NCBI GenBank assembly: GCA_015520975.1
Contig: WAOZ01000169.1
Coordinates: forward strand, 1 to 16,090
Origin: DHVE2 group archaeon
GTDB lineage: Archaea > Thermoplasmatota > Thermoplasmata > Thermoplasmatales > Aciduliprofundaceae
Length of the DNA stretch: 16,090 bases
Direction: 5' to 3'
The notes under the pieces were generated by a model that saw only the letters and a list, made by a program, of their open reading frames with translations, made no database searches and was not told the DNA's origin. This document shows, piece after piece, positions 1 to 8,322 of the stretch (the stretch's first letter is position 1; each line of letters starts with the position of its first letter). A program made the position numbers and the translations under genes.

Positions 1-1
1 G

Positions 2-409
2 TCTGTTATAATCAGATCTAGACAAGCAGTGAATTTTTTCGAGAAAGTTTTTGATTATGATTGGAAGAAGCACGATGATATTGTTTCTTTTGCAAAAATA
101 AGCAAAGATGAAACGTGTCTAAAAATCAAAATCTGTGCAAATGAGAAAATACGCTATGTGAAAGTATACCTTGATGGAAAAAATGTTTACAGCGGAAAAT
201 ATGATGAAAATAGAGGAATACGAATAAAGACAGGTGAAGGTACACATGAGCTAAAAATTTATGTTTACGGTGAGAATTCTATGGATGTTATAAATACGGC
301 GGTGAATATTCGGCAGAATTTTGAAATTCCATCCTCAGCATTATTTATCCCCGTTGCAGTGGCAGTATTCCTTTATAAACTTTGGAAGAGACATAGACGA
401 GTAGTATAA
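2..409 (+). CDS. C-terminal part of a membrane-anchored surface protein (5' end outside window)
   Basis: The reading frame has no stop back to base 2, so this is the end of a longer gene. A GTG at position 29 is not needed as a start. The visible 135 or so residues contain a beta-rich stretch with the pattern VYLDGKNVYSG followed by GEGTHELKIYVYG, typical of Ig-like domains in archaeal surface proteins. Next comes one hydrophobic segment (SALFIPVAVAVFLYKLW) and a basic tail (KRHRRVV). This suggests an outward-facing beta-sandwich held by a C-terminal membrane anchor with its tail in the cytoplasm. I cannot name the family, and the missing N-terminal part could hold an enzyme domain. The last 23 codons overlap the end of speE on the other strand. 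Confidence 0.75.
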   Translation, partial: SVIIRSRQAVNFFEKVFDYDWKKHDDIVSFAKISKDETCLKIKICANEKIRYVKVYLDGKNVYSGKYDENRGIRIKTGEGTHELKIYVYGENSMDVINTAVNIRQNFEIPSSALFIPVAVAVFLYKLWKRHRRVV

Positions 410-1165
410 CTCCTCTGTGAAATATTTTGTTTCAAACTCTGGCACTCTTCTAAGTTTCAGTTCATCATCGCTTGCCATAACGAAAGACCACATCCCGCTC
501 GGATAGGTTGGTATGTGTGCCAAATATGGTTTTACGAATTTGAAGATTTTTGAAAGCAGGTCATACGCATTTTTCAATTCTTCAGGATGGTAAAACGGTG
601 TGCCGCACTGCTGTGAGATTATTCCGCCATCGTTGAGGGATTTTTTGAGCGCATCATAAAACTCCTTTTTGAAAAGTCCCTCCGCCGGGCCAACGGGATC
701 GGTGGAATCTATTATTATAACATCAAAACCATCGTGTTTTTTCACATACTCTATACCATCCCCCACCACGATTTTGACCCTGTCATCAGAATACGCTTTT
801 GATAAAAATTTCATATGTTTCTTACTTAGCTCTATAACTGCTGAATCAATATCTACCACGATTACCTCTTGAGGATCGTGTTTAAGCACCTCTCTCGCAG
901 CACCACCGTCGCCGCCGCCTATTATCAGTATTTTTCGTGGAGATGGATGCGTGAGCATAGGAGGATGAACGATCATCTCGTGGTAAATGAATTCGTCTCT
1001 CTCTGTTGTTTGAATTGTGCCGTCTATCACAAGAGTTTTGCCAAAATCATATGTTTCGAAAAGATGAATATCTTGGAAATCTGATTTTACATGTGCTATT
1101 TCATTTTTTATTCTAAGACCCCACCTTACATTTTCTGTGTGTTCCTCGTAAAACCAGTATTCCAT
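341..1165 (-). CDS. speE: Spermidine synthase / aminopropyltransferase
   Basis: Transfers the aminopropyl group of decarboxylated S-adenosylmethionine to a diamine (putrescine, or agmatine in some archaea). It is a soluble cytoplasmic enzyme. Counting from the ATG at 1165 (274 residues), the family motifs are YHEM at 61-64, the nucleotide-binding loop GGGDGG at 83-88, and DSTDP at 153-157, which holds the catalytic aspartate. The region IPTYPSGMWSF near residue 220 is also typical. Length and end point (LPKFIKEY near the C-terminus) match the family. A TTG at 1177 would add four residues, but the ATG fits a leaderless start because a TATA-like box is centred about 27 bases upstream. Diamine specificity cannot be read from the sequence. 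I see no adjacent polyamine pathway gene. Confidence 0.93.
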   Translation of the reverse strand: MEYWFYEEHTENVRWGLRIKNEIAHVKSDFQDIHLFETYDFGKTLVIDGTIQTTERDEFIYHEMIVHPPMLTHPSPRKILIIGGGDGGAAREVLKHDPQEVIVVDIDSAVIELSKKHMKFLSKAYSDDRVKIVVGDGIEYVKKHDGFDVIIIDSTDPVGPAEGLFKKEFYDALKKSLNDGGIISQQCGTPFYHPEELKNAYDLLSKIFKFVKPYLAHIPTYPSGMWSFVMASDDELKLRRVPEFETKYFTEELYYSSMSLPKFIKEYCHCNGDK

Positions 1166-1188
1166 AAAGGGGTGCAAAATCAGAGATG

Positions 1189-1200
1189 TATTTTAATTTT
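1189..1200 (-). promoter_or_regulatory. TATA-like box of speE, leaderless arrangement
   Basis: On the minus strand the sequence is AAAATTAAAATA, with core TTAAAATA at 1189-1196. Its centre lies about 27 bases before the speE ATG at 1165, so transcription would start at or next to the start codon. No Shine-Dalgarno site precedes this ATG, which supports a leaderless transcript. Confidence 0.5.
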
Positions 1201-1231
1201 TTGCGAAAAATACCCAATATATAGCGATAAC

Positions 1232-1240
1232 TTTTTTATA
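1232..1240 (+). promoter_or_regulatory. TATA-like box of aglB
   Basis: TTTTTTATA on the plus strand, about 40 bases before the aglB ATG. The predicted transcription start is near 1263, giving a leader of about 14 bases. A second AT-rich candidate (AATATATA, 1216-1223) would give a leader of about 30 bases containing the whole downstream palindrome. Confidence 0.45.
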
Positions 1241-1256
1241 GGGGATGTAATATCGC

Positions 1257-1272
1257 AATCACCGCGGTGATT
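1257..1272. promoter_or_regulatory. Perfect 16-base palindrome over the aglB ribosome binding site
   Basis: AATCACCGCGGTGATT reads the same on both strands. Its right half contains the Shine-Dalgarno-like GGTGATT (1266-1272), placed 6 bases before the ATG at 1277 when measured from the end of GGTGA. It also spans the expected transcription start. It could be an operator for a dimeric regulator. If transcribed whole, it could be a short hairpin (six-pair stem, CGCG loop) that hides the ribosome binding site. Confidence 0.6.
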
Positions 1273-1276
1273 AAAT

Positions 1277-4200
1277 ATGGGCAGGTTTGAATTTAAATTA
1301 AATATGGAGAGAAGCGACCTATTCGTGGTCGTTGTACTGGCGGCCATTATGGCTCTGGCCTTCTTTTTGAGGACCTACTGGGCCGTTGGGCCATCCATAG
1401 AGTACGGATATGCCGTCTCTGGAGGATCCGATTCCTATTATCATGAGAAAATTCTTGATTATATCCTATCCACCGGGCATCAGCTTTTAAGAGATCCCAT
1501 GCTCAATTATCCCATTGGTGTGAATAACCCGAGACCGCCGCTGTTTCACTGGGCCATAATATATGCAAGTTTCGTATTTTACCCGTTTCTATCTCCAACA
1601 GACTCGGCGTATCTTATGCTCATTCTTTTTCCCGCCATATGGGGCACGCTCACAATAATTCCCGTGTATTTATTCGGTAAAGAAGCGTTTAACAGAAAAA
1701 TAGGGCTGATAGCAGCGTTTCTTCTGGCGGTCATGCCTGCGCATCTGATGAGAAGCGTGGCAACACAGGCAGACTGGGATGCGTTCGACTTGTTTTTCGT
1801 GGTAACAACTTTCTATTTCTATTTCAAGGCTCTGAAAACAGTAAAATACAGAAGATGGATAAAGGACTGGTTTAAGAGAGATGAGGTCAAACGCGGTTTA
1901 AAGCAGTTCTATAAAGAGAGTAAAAAAGCCATAGTTTATGCAGCTCTCGCAGGTACATCTCTCGGTTCCCTAGCAATTGCGTGGAAAGGTTTCACATATG
2001 CGGAGGGTATACTTGCAATATATATCGTAATACAGCTTTTCCTTAATAGATTTATGAATAAATCCAATCTCCATCTCACCCTTATAACCACCATCTTCAC
2101 ACTATTCGCATTTGCTTTGCCAGCACCCTGGTATCTGGGCACTGACAGAGCTATGGACTGGATTATGCACTGGTACGGAGTGCCGTTATTTCTGATGCTG
2201 TTCATAATGTTTATTGGATTCTATTTGGAAATAACATCAAAATATCCTTGGCCCTTTGCTTTTCTTGTCGCCGCGCTCATAATAGGTGGTACATTTGTGG
2301 TTCTTAATTTTGTGGATAGGACACTCATAGATTTGATACTCAGCGGACAGGGATATTTCGTTAAAAGCAAGCTTTACTCAACTATCGCCGAGGCACAGCC
2401 TGCCACACTTGGTGTGCTTGCAATGTCGTTTGGAGTTGCAACATTTTTCCTGGCATTCTTTGGAATCGCTAGGCTCATCTATCTTATGAGAAAGAAGTTC
2501 AATGAAGCGTACATATTCTTCGTAATATACTCCGTTGTTGCTATATATATGGCGATTTCAGCGGCTCGATTTATATTCAACGCCGCACCTGCATTCGCAC
2601 TTGCAAGCGGTATTGCAATCGTGTGGTTTTTGGATATGCTGGATATAAAAGGTGCAATTAAAGAGTTTAAAAGCCCAACGAAATCCCTCAAAAAATCATT
2701 TAAGAAAAGCGTTAAATTCTCGCATGTTGTGGGTGTCCTCCTAATTGCGGTTCTTGTTGTTTTGCCTAATGTGTGGAGCGCGGTTGACGCTGGCATACCG
2801 TATGAAACCAAAAAGGAGTTTGATAAGCAGATATATAATTCTATGCCGGATTTCCTGAGACCAAATGAAAGCACATACAAATCTTACGCACCCTGGTATC
2901 TGGGTGCGTTCGGATACTCGCTTCCAAAAGATACCTATCCATGGCCGAGGGCATGGAAATGGTTAAGTGAGCAGGATACAAACGAACCCCCACAGGATAG
3001 ACCTGCATTTGTATCCTGGTGGGATTACGGGTTCGAGGCTGTGAGAGAGGGAAAGCACCCAACAGTGGCGGATAACTTCCAAAATGGATATCAGATCGCC
3101 GCGCAAATAATAACTGCTCAGAATGAGAGCGAAGTGATATCACTCTTCATTGCCAGATTTCTGGAGGCAAATTATGCTAAAAATGGTGGGCAGCTCAGCT
3201 CAGATATTTATGAAATACTTGTGAAATATGTGGGTGAAGAGAAAACAGAGAAAATAGATAAGATCCTTGCAGATCCGCACAGTTTCAGGTACGAGGTTCT
3301 TGACAATCCGCAGATATACGGATATTATTCAAGTGATATCTCCGATGAAAATGTCAAATATGTGGCAATAAAAGGAATACTGGCATATCTGCCTCAGCAC
3401 AAACTCATCTCAATATACGATGGAATAAGAAATGCAACCGGTTGGGATATTAGATATTTTGCCGTGGATTACAGGCTGTTTCCGTTTTCGGGCAGAAATA
3501 CAGGTATATTCTATGCTCCTGCAAAACTTGGTGATAGAAGAATTGAAGAAGTGGGTGGTACTGTTATCCCGTACGATTTTTACACTCTTAAAGCGGTGGA
3601 TTCCTATGGTAATGAATACGATCTTGATAAAATACCCGCAAATGTGCATATAGTTGATTACAAGATCGAATACAAACCTATGTTTTATCATTCCATGCTA
3701 TACAGAACATTTATCGGCTACTCCGGGCAAGATGTTGGAGCGTCTGATGGAATACCCGGTATAAGCCCGACACTTCAGGGATATTATCCGATGCAGGCAT
3801 GGAATATGACCCATTTCAAGCTTGTCTACAGAACTGCTTACTGGAATCCATATAAAGATTATAAAAATCACAGTAAGGACTGGAAACCAATCCCAATCGA
3901 TCTTGCCCTTAAATATAAAGAAGAAGGAAAAGGTACTGTAGAATTAAATCCACCGGCAGCACAGGTGTTGCCAAGCGATGTAGTTATGGTTAAGTTCTAT
4001 GAAGGAGCTGTTATTAGGGGCAGAATTACTTTATCCACCGGTGAACCTCTTAAACATGTTCGTGTTACATTGGTTGATGAATACGGCATTCCGCATGCTA
4101 CAGTACTTACAGATGATGAAGGATACTATCGCATACTTTCTGTCGCAGGGAATATAACTCTTGTGGTATCAACTAATGGCGGATTTGATAAACTTCATCT

Positions 4201-7200
4201 TGTGGATAAGACCACGCTTTATCAGACAAAAATACATGTGAGTGAGGAGCAGGCAATGCGGCTGAAGCCCAATTATACCATAATTAAGAACATTGAGATT
4301 AAGCCATCGAATGTTTCTGGCGTGGTATATTATGATCTTGATCATAATGGCTATGTCTCCTCTAAAGATAAACTTTTGCTAGGAGCAACAGTGATTCTGA
4401 GAAATGAGACTTATGGCGTGAATATGTTTGCACCTATGACGGAAAGCGGATATATGTTCCGTGATGTACCACCGCATAAATATTCAATAGATGTTGAAAT
4501 CGATGGTAAGATATTCAAGAATCTTGCCACTGTGACAGTCAATCCGGGCTCTAATGTTACTCAGGACATAAAATTACAGCCAAGTTATATCACGGGAACG
4601 GTTACATATGCCAACGGTACTGTAGCTTCAAATGTGACTGTTGTCGCCAAAAATCAGTATACCACTTACAGCGTTAACACCGCTACTACCGGCACTTATA
4701 AGCTTATGGTGGTACCTGAAAATTACACGCTATACGCGTACACCAACGGATATCATAGTGAGAGGACTCTTGTGGAGCTTAATACATGGAATGTGACCAA
4801 AACAAATAACATCACCCTTAAAAGGGCGTTTTTACTTACTGCTAAAGTTACTTACAACGACATACCCGTCGCGGATGCTGTAGTGAAGATAAAAGGAGAG
4901 CTTGTACCGCATAACATACGGATAATAAGAACGAATGCCAACGGTGAGTTTTCCGTGTATTTGCCTGGGGGTATATACAGCATATATGTGCTCGGTGACT
5001 ATGAAAACAGAAAGATAGTCAGGTTTATGACAGTAAATCTGGCAGAGAATATGGATTTAAATATTGCACTTTACAAAGCATATAAGTTAAGCGGCTATAT
5101 AACGCCTGAGAACACTGGCTCAGGTGCAGAAATATCCATATTCCCATCGGAAACCAATTTTTACAGAATCTATGCTAATAACACAGGGTATTTCGAAGTG
5201 TATCTGCCATCGGGCACATATAATCTGGGCTTTGTGGCGTTCAATTCTTCAGGAGCTCCTTATTTTGCGAGGAAAATTATAAGTTTGAATCAGGATAAAG
5301 AAATATCGGTAACTCTGCATACAGCGTATAATGTAACCGGCTATGTGTACTATGATTCAAACCACAACGGCATTATGGATAGCAGTGAAACTATAAAGAA
5401 CGGACTCGTTATGTTATACGATTCTCAGGGAGTTTTTGAAGTGCGCAATATTCCGCCTGATGGAGAATTTAAACTTGTGACAAATATCAACTATAATGTT
5501 AAGGCAATGCTGTATGGATATGAAGAAACAAATGTTGCAAAGGTCAACGGCAGTTATGAAATACAGGTTGTTCCTTGGAAAGTCTCGGTTGAAGGAAAAC
5601 TGTATAGGGATGGGAAACTCAACGACATTCCTGTGAATGTTACATTCTCATCCGTGAATTATACCACAAGTGTTTACGGTGTTAAAGGTACATATTCAGT
5701 GCAGCTTCCGCCAGGTGTTTACAATGTAACTTTCTGGGGCTACGGCAGAATGTACAAGTATCCTGAGACCAAAATCACAGTGGAGAATAACGAAATGGTT
5801 GCTCACTATGATCTTAACTTCACCGCCCTCGTGAAAGTTAATGTGGAATCCCTTGCAACGGATGTGATCTGGTATCAGAATGGCAAGAAGGTGACTACGG
5901 GTAAAATAGTGGATATAGCGCCCGGTAATTACACATTATACGGTAGAAATGGTACCTATGCTGCAATTGAATATGTGTCCATAACACAGAACACAACACT
6001 GCCACTTATCCTGTATCCGGGATACTATGTGGATTTCAGTGTGGAGAACTACACCGATGTTGTACCAGTTAATGTAACATCTGGACAGGCAAAGATATCT
6101 TTACTGAGCTCAAACAACATATTCCTACCTGAGGGAATATATACATTTGTATCCGAATTTGAGAAGTTTGAGAACGGGAAATATTACAGATACGAATGTT
6201 CAATTACAAAGCAAATATATGAAACCACCACGGTTGTTTTGAATGTTACGAGAGAGGTGGTTTTGGGTACAGTGGAAGGCATCGTATATGTGGATAACAT
6301 ACCCGCAGCCAATGCGGTTATACACTTTATTGCTATGGATTACGGTAAGGAGAATGTAACTGTGAGCACGGATTCAAATGGTCATTATTCTGCGCAAATC
6401 ACACCTGGCAGATATATGATTTACACATGGTATGTCTACGGTGGGAAGAGATATGCCTATATTGATAACATTACTGTTTCCAAGGGGATTCAGGAGCACA
6501 ATATTACCTATTCCACGGGATACCTTGTCAGTGGAGGTATATATCTAAAAGGTGCGAAGGTAAGTGCTAATATACGCATCTCTTCGGAGTACGGATTTAT
6601 GTATGTGATGGGCAATCAATACTATTTCGTTGTGTTACCAGAAGGAAAATACTTGATAACATCTCAAATCACAAGAAAGGAATACGGATTGGAAATAACA
6701 TACGAATTTTCCAAGAATATTGTGGTTAACGGCACGACATATCTCGATATAGATTTCAAGAGAGTAAGCACTCATGACATAGAAATTTCCGTGCTTTCGA
6801 AAGATTCTGTGGCAAAACCCGGCGAAGAGTATCATATAATGTTATATCTGAAAAACAAAGGAAATGATGTGGAAAATGTCACATTTGAATCCTTTGGCGG
6901 GTGGAATGTGGTGCATCAGGATAAGGTGAGCCTTTATCCGGGTGAATCTCAAACGGTAGTTGTAACGCTCTCGGTGCCCACCTCTGTATCATATGGAACC
7001 CAGAAAGTAACATTGAGGGCCAAATATGGAGCCACAAAGGATATTCAGGTAAGTGTGTTTGTTGGTGAATATTACAACACCACTGCAAATTATACGATGA
7101 GCGGCTGGACAGATAATCATATGGATTATCTTGTTACCATAACCAATAACGGAAATACAAATGTTAATTACACGCTGACAATCCTCAACGAACAGGAACT

Positions 7201-7543
7201 CTATTATAAGGGATGGAATGTGGAAATAATAGTGGATGGTAAGAATGTTAGTTATATCAAGGTATCACCAAAAGATTCTGAGACGATCACAGTAAGACTT
7301 GTGGCGATTAAAGATAAGCCATCTACAGTAATCCCCGTTGAACTGGAAATACTTGGCAGCAAGCCGCTTTTGATAAATCTTGAGCCCAGCTACCCCGCGA
7401 TGTCGGCAACCACGGTGTACATAAATGGCACTAACCTTGAAAACTACACGGCGTTTGAGATACCTCCGGAGTGGTATGCAATATGGGCGGCGATTATCGT
7501 GTTATCTGGAATTATAGGATATCTATGGAGGCGGAAGAGATGA
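1277..7543 (+). CDS. aglB: AglB/STT3 oligosaccharyltransferase with a very long Ig-like tail
   Basis: Catalytic subunit of archaeal N-glycosylation, moving a lipid-linked glycan onto Asn of N-X-S/T sites outside the membrane. Seen in the protein: a first membrane helix near 13-31, a DxD-type motif with D52 (GGSDSYYH), a second acidic pair D166/D168 (QADWDAF), further membrane helices to about 500, TIAE at 369-372 in external loop 5, and WWDYG at 581-585, the acceptor-recognition motif. SMLYRTF and VYRTAYWNP further on are also AglB-like. The core ends near 910. From about 913 to 1830 there are ten or so Ig-like beta domains, then two NEW3/CARDB-like domains to about 2050, and a last membrane helix near 2067-2083 followed by RRKR. 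Usual AglB length is about 800-1000 residues, so the tail more than doubles it. By hand I count about 35 N-X-S/T sites in the tail. The start uses a GGTGATT site 6 bases upstream. Confidence 0.93.
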   Translation: MGRFEFKLNMERSDLFVVVVLAAIMALAFFLRTYWAVGPSIEYGYAVSGGSDSYYHEKILDYILSTGHQLLRDPMLNYPIGVNNPRPPLFHWAIIYASFVFYPFLSPTDSAYLMLILFPAIWGTLTIIPVYLFGKEAFNRKIGLIAAFLLAVMPAHLMRSVATQADWDAFDLFFVVTTFYFYFKALKTVKYRRWIKDWFKRDEVKRGLKQFYKESKKAIVYAALAGTSLGSLAIAWKGFTYAEGILAIYIVIQLFLNRFMNKSNLHLTLITTIFTLFAFALPAPWYLGTDRAMDWIMHWYGVPLFLMLFIMFIGFYLEITSKYPWPFAFLVAALIIGGTFVVLNFVDRTLIDLILSGQGYFVKSKLYSTIAEAQPATLGVLAMSFGVATFFLAFFGIARLIYLMRKKFNEAYIFFVIYSVVAIYMAISAARFIFNAAPAFALASGIAIVWFLDMLDIKGAIKEFKSPTKSLKKSFKKSVKFSHVVGVLLIAVLVVLPNVWSAVDAGIPYETKKEFDKQIYNSMPDFLRPNESTYKSYAPWYLGAFGYSLPKDTYPWPRAWKWLSEQDTNEPPQDRPAFVSWWDYGFEAVREGKHPTVADNFQNGYQIAAQIITAQNESEVISLFIARFLEANYAKNGGQLSSDIYEILVKYVGEEKTEKIDKILADPHSFRYEVLDNPQIYGYYSSDISDENVKYVAIKGILAYLPQHKLISIYDGIRNATGWDIRYFAVDYRLFPFSGRNTGIFYAPAKLGDRRIEEVGGTVIPYDFYTLKAVDSYGNEYDLDKIPANVHIVDYKIEYKPMFYHSMLYRTFIGYSGQDVGASDGIPGISPTLQGYYPMQAWNMTHFKLVYRTAYWNPYKDYKNHSKDWKPIPIDLALKYKEEGKGTVELNPPAAQVLPSDVVMVKFYEGAVIRGRITLSTGEPLKHVRVTLVDEYGIPHATVLTDDEGYYRILSVAGNITLVVSTNGGFDKLHLVDKTTLYQTKIHVSEEQAMRLKPNYTIIKNIEIKPSNVSGVVYYDLDHNGYVSSKDKLLLGATVILRNETYGVNMFAPMTESGYMFRDVPPHKYSIDVEIDGKIFKNLATVTVNPGSNVTQDIKLQPSYITGTVTYANGTVASNVTVVAKNQYTTYSVNTATTGTYKLMVVPENYTLYAYTNGYHSERTLVELNTWNVTKTNNITLKRAFLLTAKVTYNDIPVADAVVKIKGELVPHNIRIIRTNANGEFSVYLPGGIYSIYVLGDYENRKIVRFMTVNLAENMDLNIALYKAYKLSGYITPENTGSGAEISIFPSETNFYRIYANNTGYFEVYLPSGTYNLGFVAFNSSGAPYFARKIISLNQDKEISVTLHTAYNVTGYVYYDSNHNGIMDSSETIKNGLVMLYDSQGVFEVRNIPPDGEFKLVTNINYNVKAMLYGYEETNVAKVNGSYEIQVVPWKVSVEGKLYRDGKLNDIPVNVTFSSVNYTTSVYGVKGTYSVQLPPGVYNVTFWGYGRMYKYPETKITVENNEMVAHYDLNFTALVKVNVESLATDVIWYQNGKKVTTGKIVDIAPGNYTLYGRNGTYAAIEYVSITQNTTLPLILYPGYYVDFSVENYTDVVPVNVTSGQAKISLLSSNNIFLPEGIYTFVSEFEKFENGKYYRYECSITKQIYETTTVVLNVTREVVLGTVEGIVYVDNIPAANAVIHFIAMDYGKENVTVSTDSNGHYSAQITPGRYMIYTWYVYGGKRYAYIDNITVSKGIQEHNITYSTGYLVSGGIYLKGAKVSANIRISSEYGFMYVMGNQYYFVVLPEGKYLITSQITRKEYGLEITYEFSKNIVVNGTTYLDIDFKRVSTHDIEISVLSKDSVAKPGEEYHIMLYLKNKGNDVENVTFESFGGWNVVHQDKVSLYPGESQTVVVTLSVPTSVSYGTQKVTLRAKYGATKDIQVSVFVGEYYNTTANYTMSGWTDNHMDYLVTITNNGNTNVNYTLTILNEQELYYKGWNVEIIVDGKNVSYIKVSPKDSETITVRLVAIKDKPSTVIPVELEILGSKPLLINLEPSYPAMSATTVYINGTNLENYTAFEIPPEWYAIWAAIIVLSGIIGYLWRRKR
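4334..4369 (+). other. EF-hand-like calcium loop in the AglB tail (first)
   Basis: Residues 1020-1031 read DLDHNGYVSSKD. Acidic or Asn ligands fall at loop positions 1, 3, 5 and 12, with Gly at 6 and Val at 8, matching an EF-hand/dockerin loop or the calcium site of SdrD B-type domains. Confidence 0.55.
5354..5389 (+). other. EF-hand-like calcium loop in the AglB tail (second)
   Basis: Residues 1360-1371 read DSNHNGIMDSSE: D at 1, N at 3 and 5, G at 6, a hydrophobic residue at 8, D at 9 and E at 12. It sits in the same place in its domain (after GYVYY) as the first loop, so the two domains are probably a duplicated pair. Confidence 0.55.
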
Positions 7544-8322
7544 AGGCGCATACCTTTTTATCAATATTACTTTTGATTTTCAGTGCGCTGTATATCCTGC
7601 CGGGTAATGCATCTGCAGTAGCCATAAATATGCATATTGAGGGTCCGAGTGTAGCAGCGACGGAATCTAATGTAACTTACAAAATATCGCTGGAGGGCTT
7701 TTTTGATTATTACAAATGCACGATGCTCATCTCGGGCAAAAATCTAACCAGCGCTAAACCAGTTACGCAGGTTATACAGCAAAACTCCAAGGGGATATTC
7801 ATATTCACATTAACCACTCCAAAGGTACCTCAGAGACTTTACATAAGCTTTTCAGGATTCGGTATTTTAAATTCCACGAATGAAACAAGCTGGATAGATA
7901 GGAAAGTGGTTCTCGATGTTAAAGAGCCAAAAGTGATCACTGTTAAGATAAAGAATCCACAGACCTATGAAGTGACGAATGTAAACCTAACTTTCTATGT
8001 TGATGGGAAATATATAGGATATGTGGTAGTGGATAAAATATCGCCCAACAGCACCAAAACTGTTGAGTATCGATGGGTTCCAGCGGGGTTATCAGATGGT
8101 GTACATACACTAAAAGTCAAAATTGCCAGCGACGGAGTTGTGTTTGAAAATGGTGAGACGGTTTATACCTACGATTTCTATTACGGAACACCGCCAAACT
8201 ATGATTATTTCTATTATGCATCAGTGGCAATTCTGATAGCGCTGATATTCTTAGTGGTATTGATAATTCTCGGAAAACTCGGGCGTCGCAGCAGCGTTAA
8301 AAAACCAAAATGGAAATCATAG
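7540..8322 (+). CDS. Secreted, C-terminally anchored protein coupled to aglB
   Basis: The start is the ATG at 7540, which overlaps the aglB stop as ATGA. GGAGG at 7527-7531 sits 8 bases before it. This gives 260 residues, and a longer frame from 7471 would only add sequence inside aglB. Residues 1-23 form a signal peptide (KAHTFLSILLLIF, cleavage likely near GNASA). The middle is beta-rich, with a CARDB-like stretch (NVNLTFYVDGKYIGY) resembling the last tail domains of AglB. One membrane helix follows (SVAILIALIFLVVLIIL), then a basic tail. About six N-X-S/T sites suggest it is glycosylated. It probably stands beside AglB at the cell surface as an accessory subunit. This is inferred from coupling and topology. 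I know no named family for it. Confidence 0.8.
   Translation: MKAHTFLSILLLIFSALYILPGNASAVAINMHIEGPSVAATESNVTYKISLEGFFDYYKCTMLISGKNLTSAKPVTQVIQQNSKGIFIFTLTTPKVPQRLYISFSGFGILNSTNETSWIDRKVVLDVKEPKVITVKIKNPQTYEVTNVNLTFYVDGKYIGYVVVDKISPNSTKTVEYRWVPAGLSDGVHTLKVKIASDGVVFENGETVYTYDFYYGTPPNYDYFYYASVAILIALIFLVVLIILGKLGRRSSVKKPKWKS

Larger units (their letters stand above)
4013..6766 (+). repeat. Tandem Ig-like (CarboxypepD_reg/SdrD-B-like) domains in the AglB tail
   Basis: Residues 913-1830 of AglB hold about ten diverged beta-domain repeats. The shared pattern is a G-x-V/I-x-Y strand, a strand of V-x-V, a G-x-Y/F turn, then P-x-G-x-Y, as in VYLPGGIYSIYV, VYLPSGTYNLGF, VQLPPGVYNVTF and QITPGRYMIYTW. 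This fits carboxypeptidase-regulatory-like or B-type stalk domains. The repetition is at the protein level, and I see no long exact DNA repeat. Confidence 0.75.

Noticed and set aside
29..409. A complete small gene starting at the GTG at 29.
   Set aside because: The frame is open to the first base of the window and continues in the same protein style, so it is the end of a longer gene.
2479..3143. Minus-strand open frames inside aglB.
   Set aside because: They are shadows of a gene whose motifs (WWDYG, TIAE) are clear on the plus strand.
4013..6766. Possible CRISPR or satellite repeats in the aglB tail.
   Set aside because: Similarity is at the protein level only, with no exact DNA repeat or regular spacer.
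7471..7540. A longer N-terminus for the gene after aglB.
   Set aside because: The added residues are not signal-like and lie inside the aglB coding end. The ATG at 7540 has a good ribosome binding site and is followed by a signal peptide.
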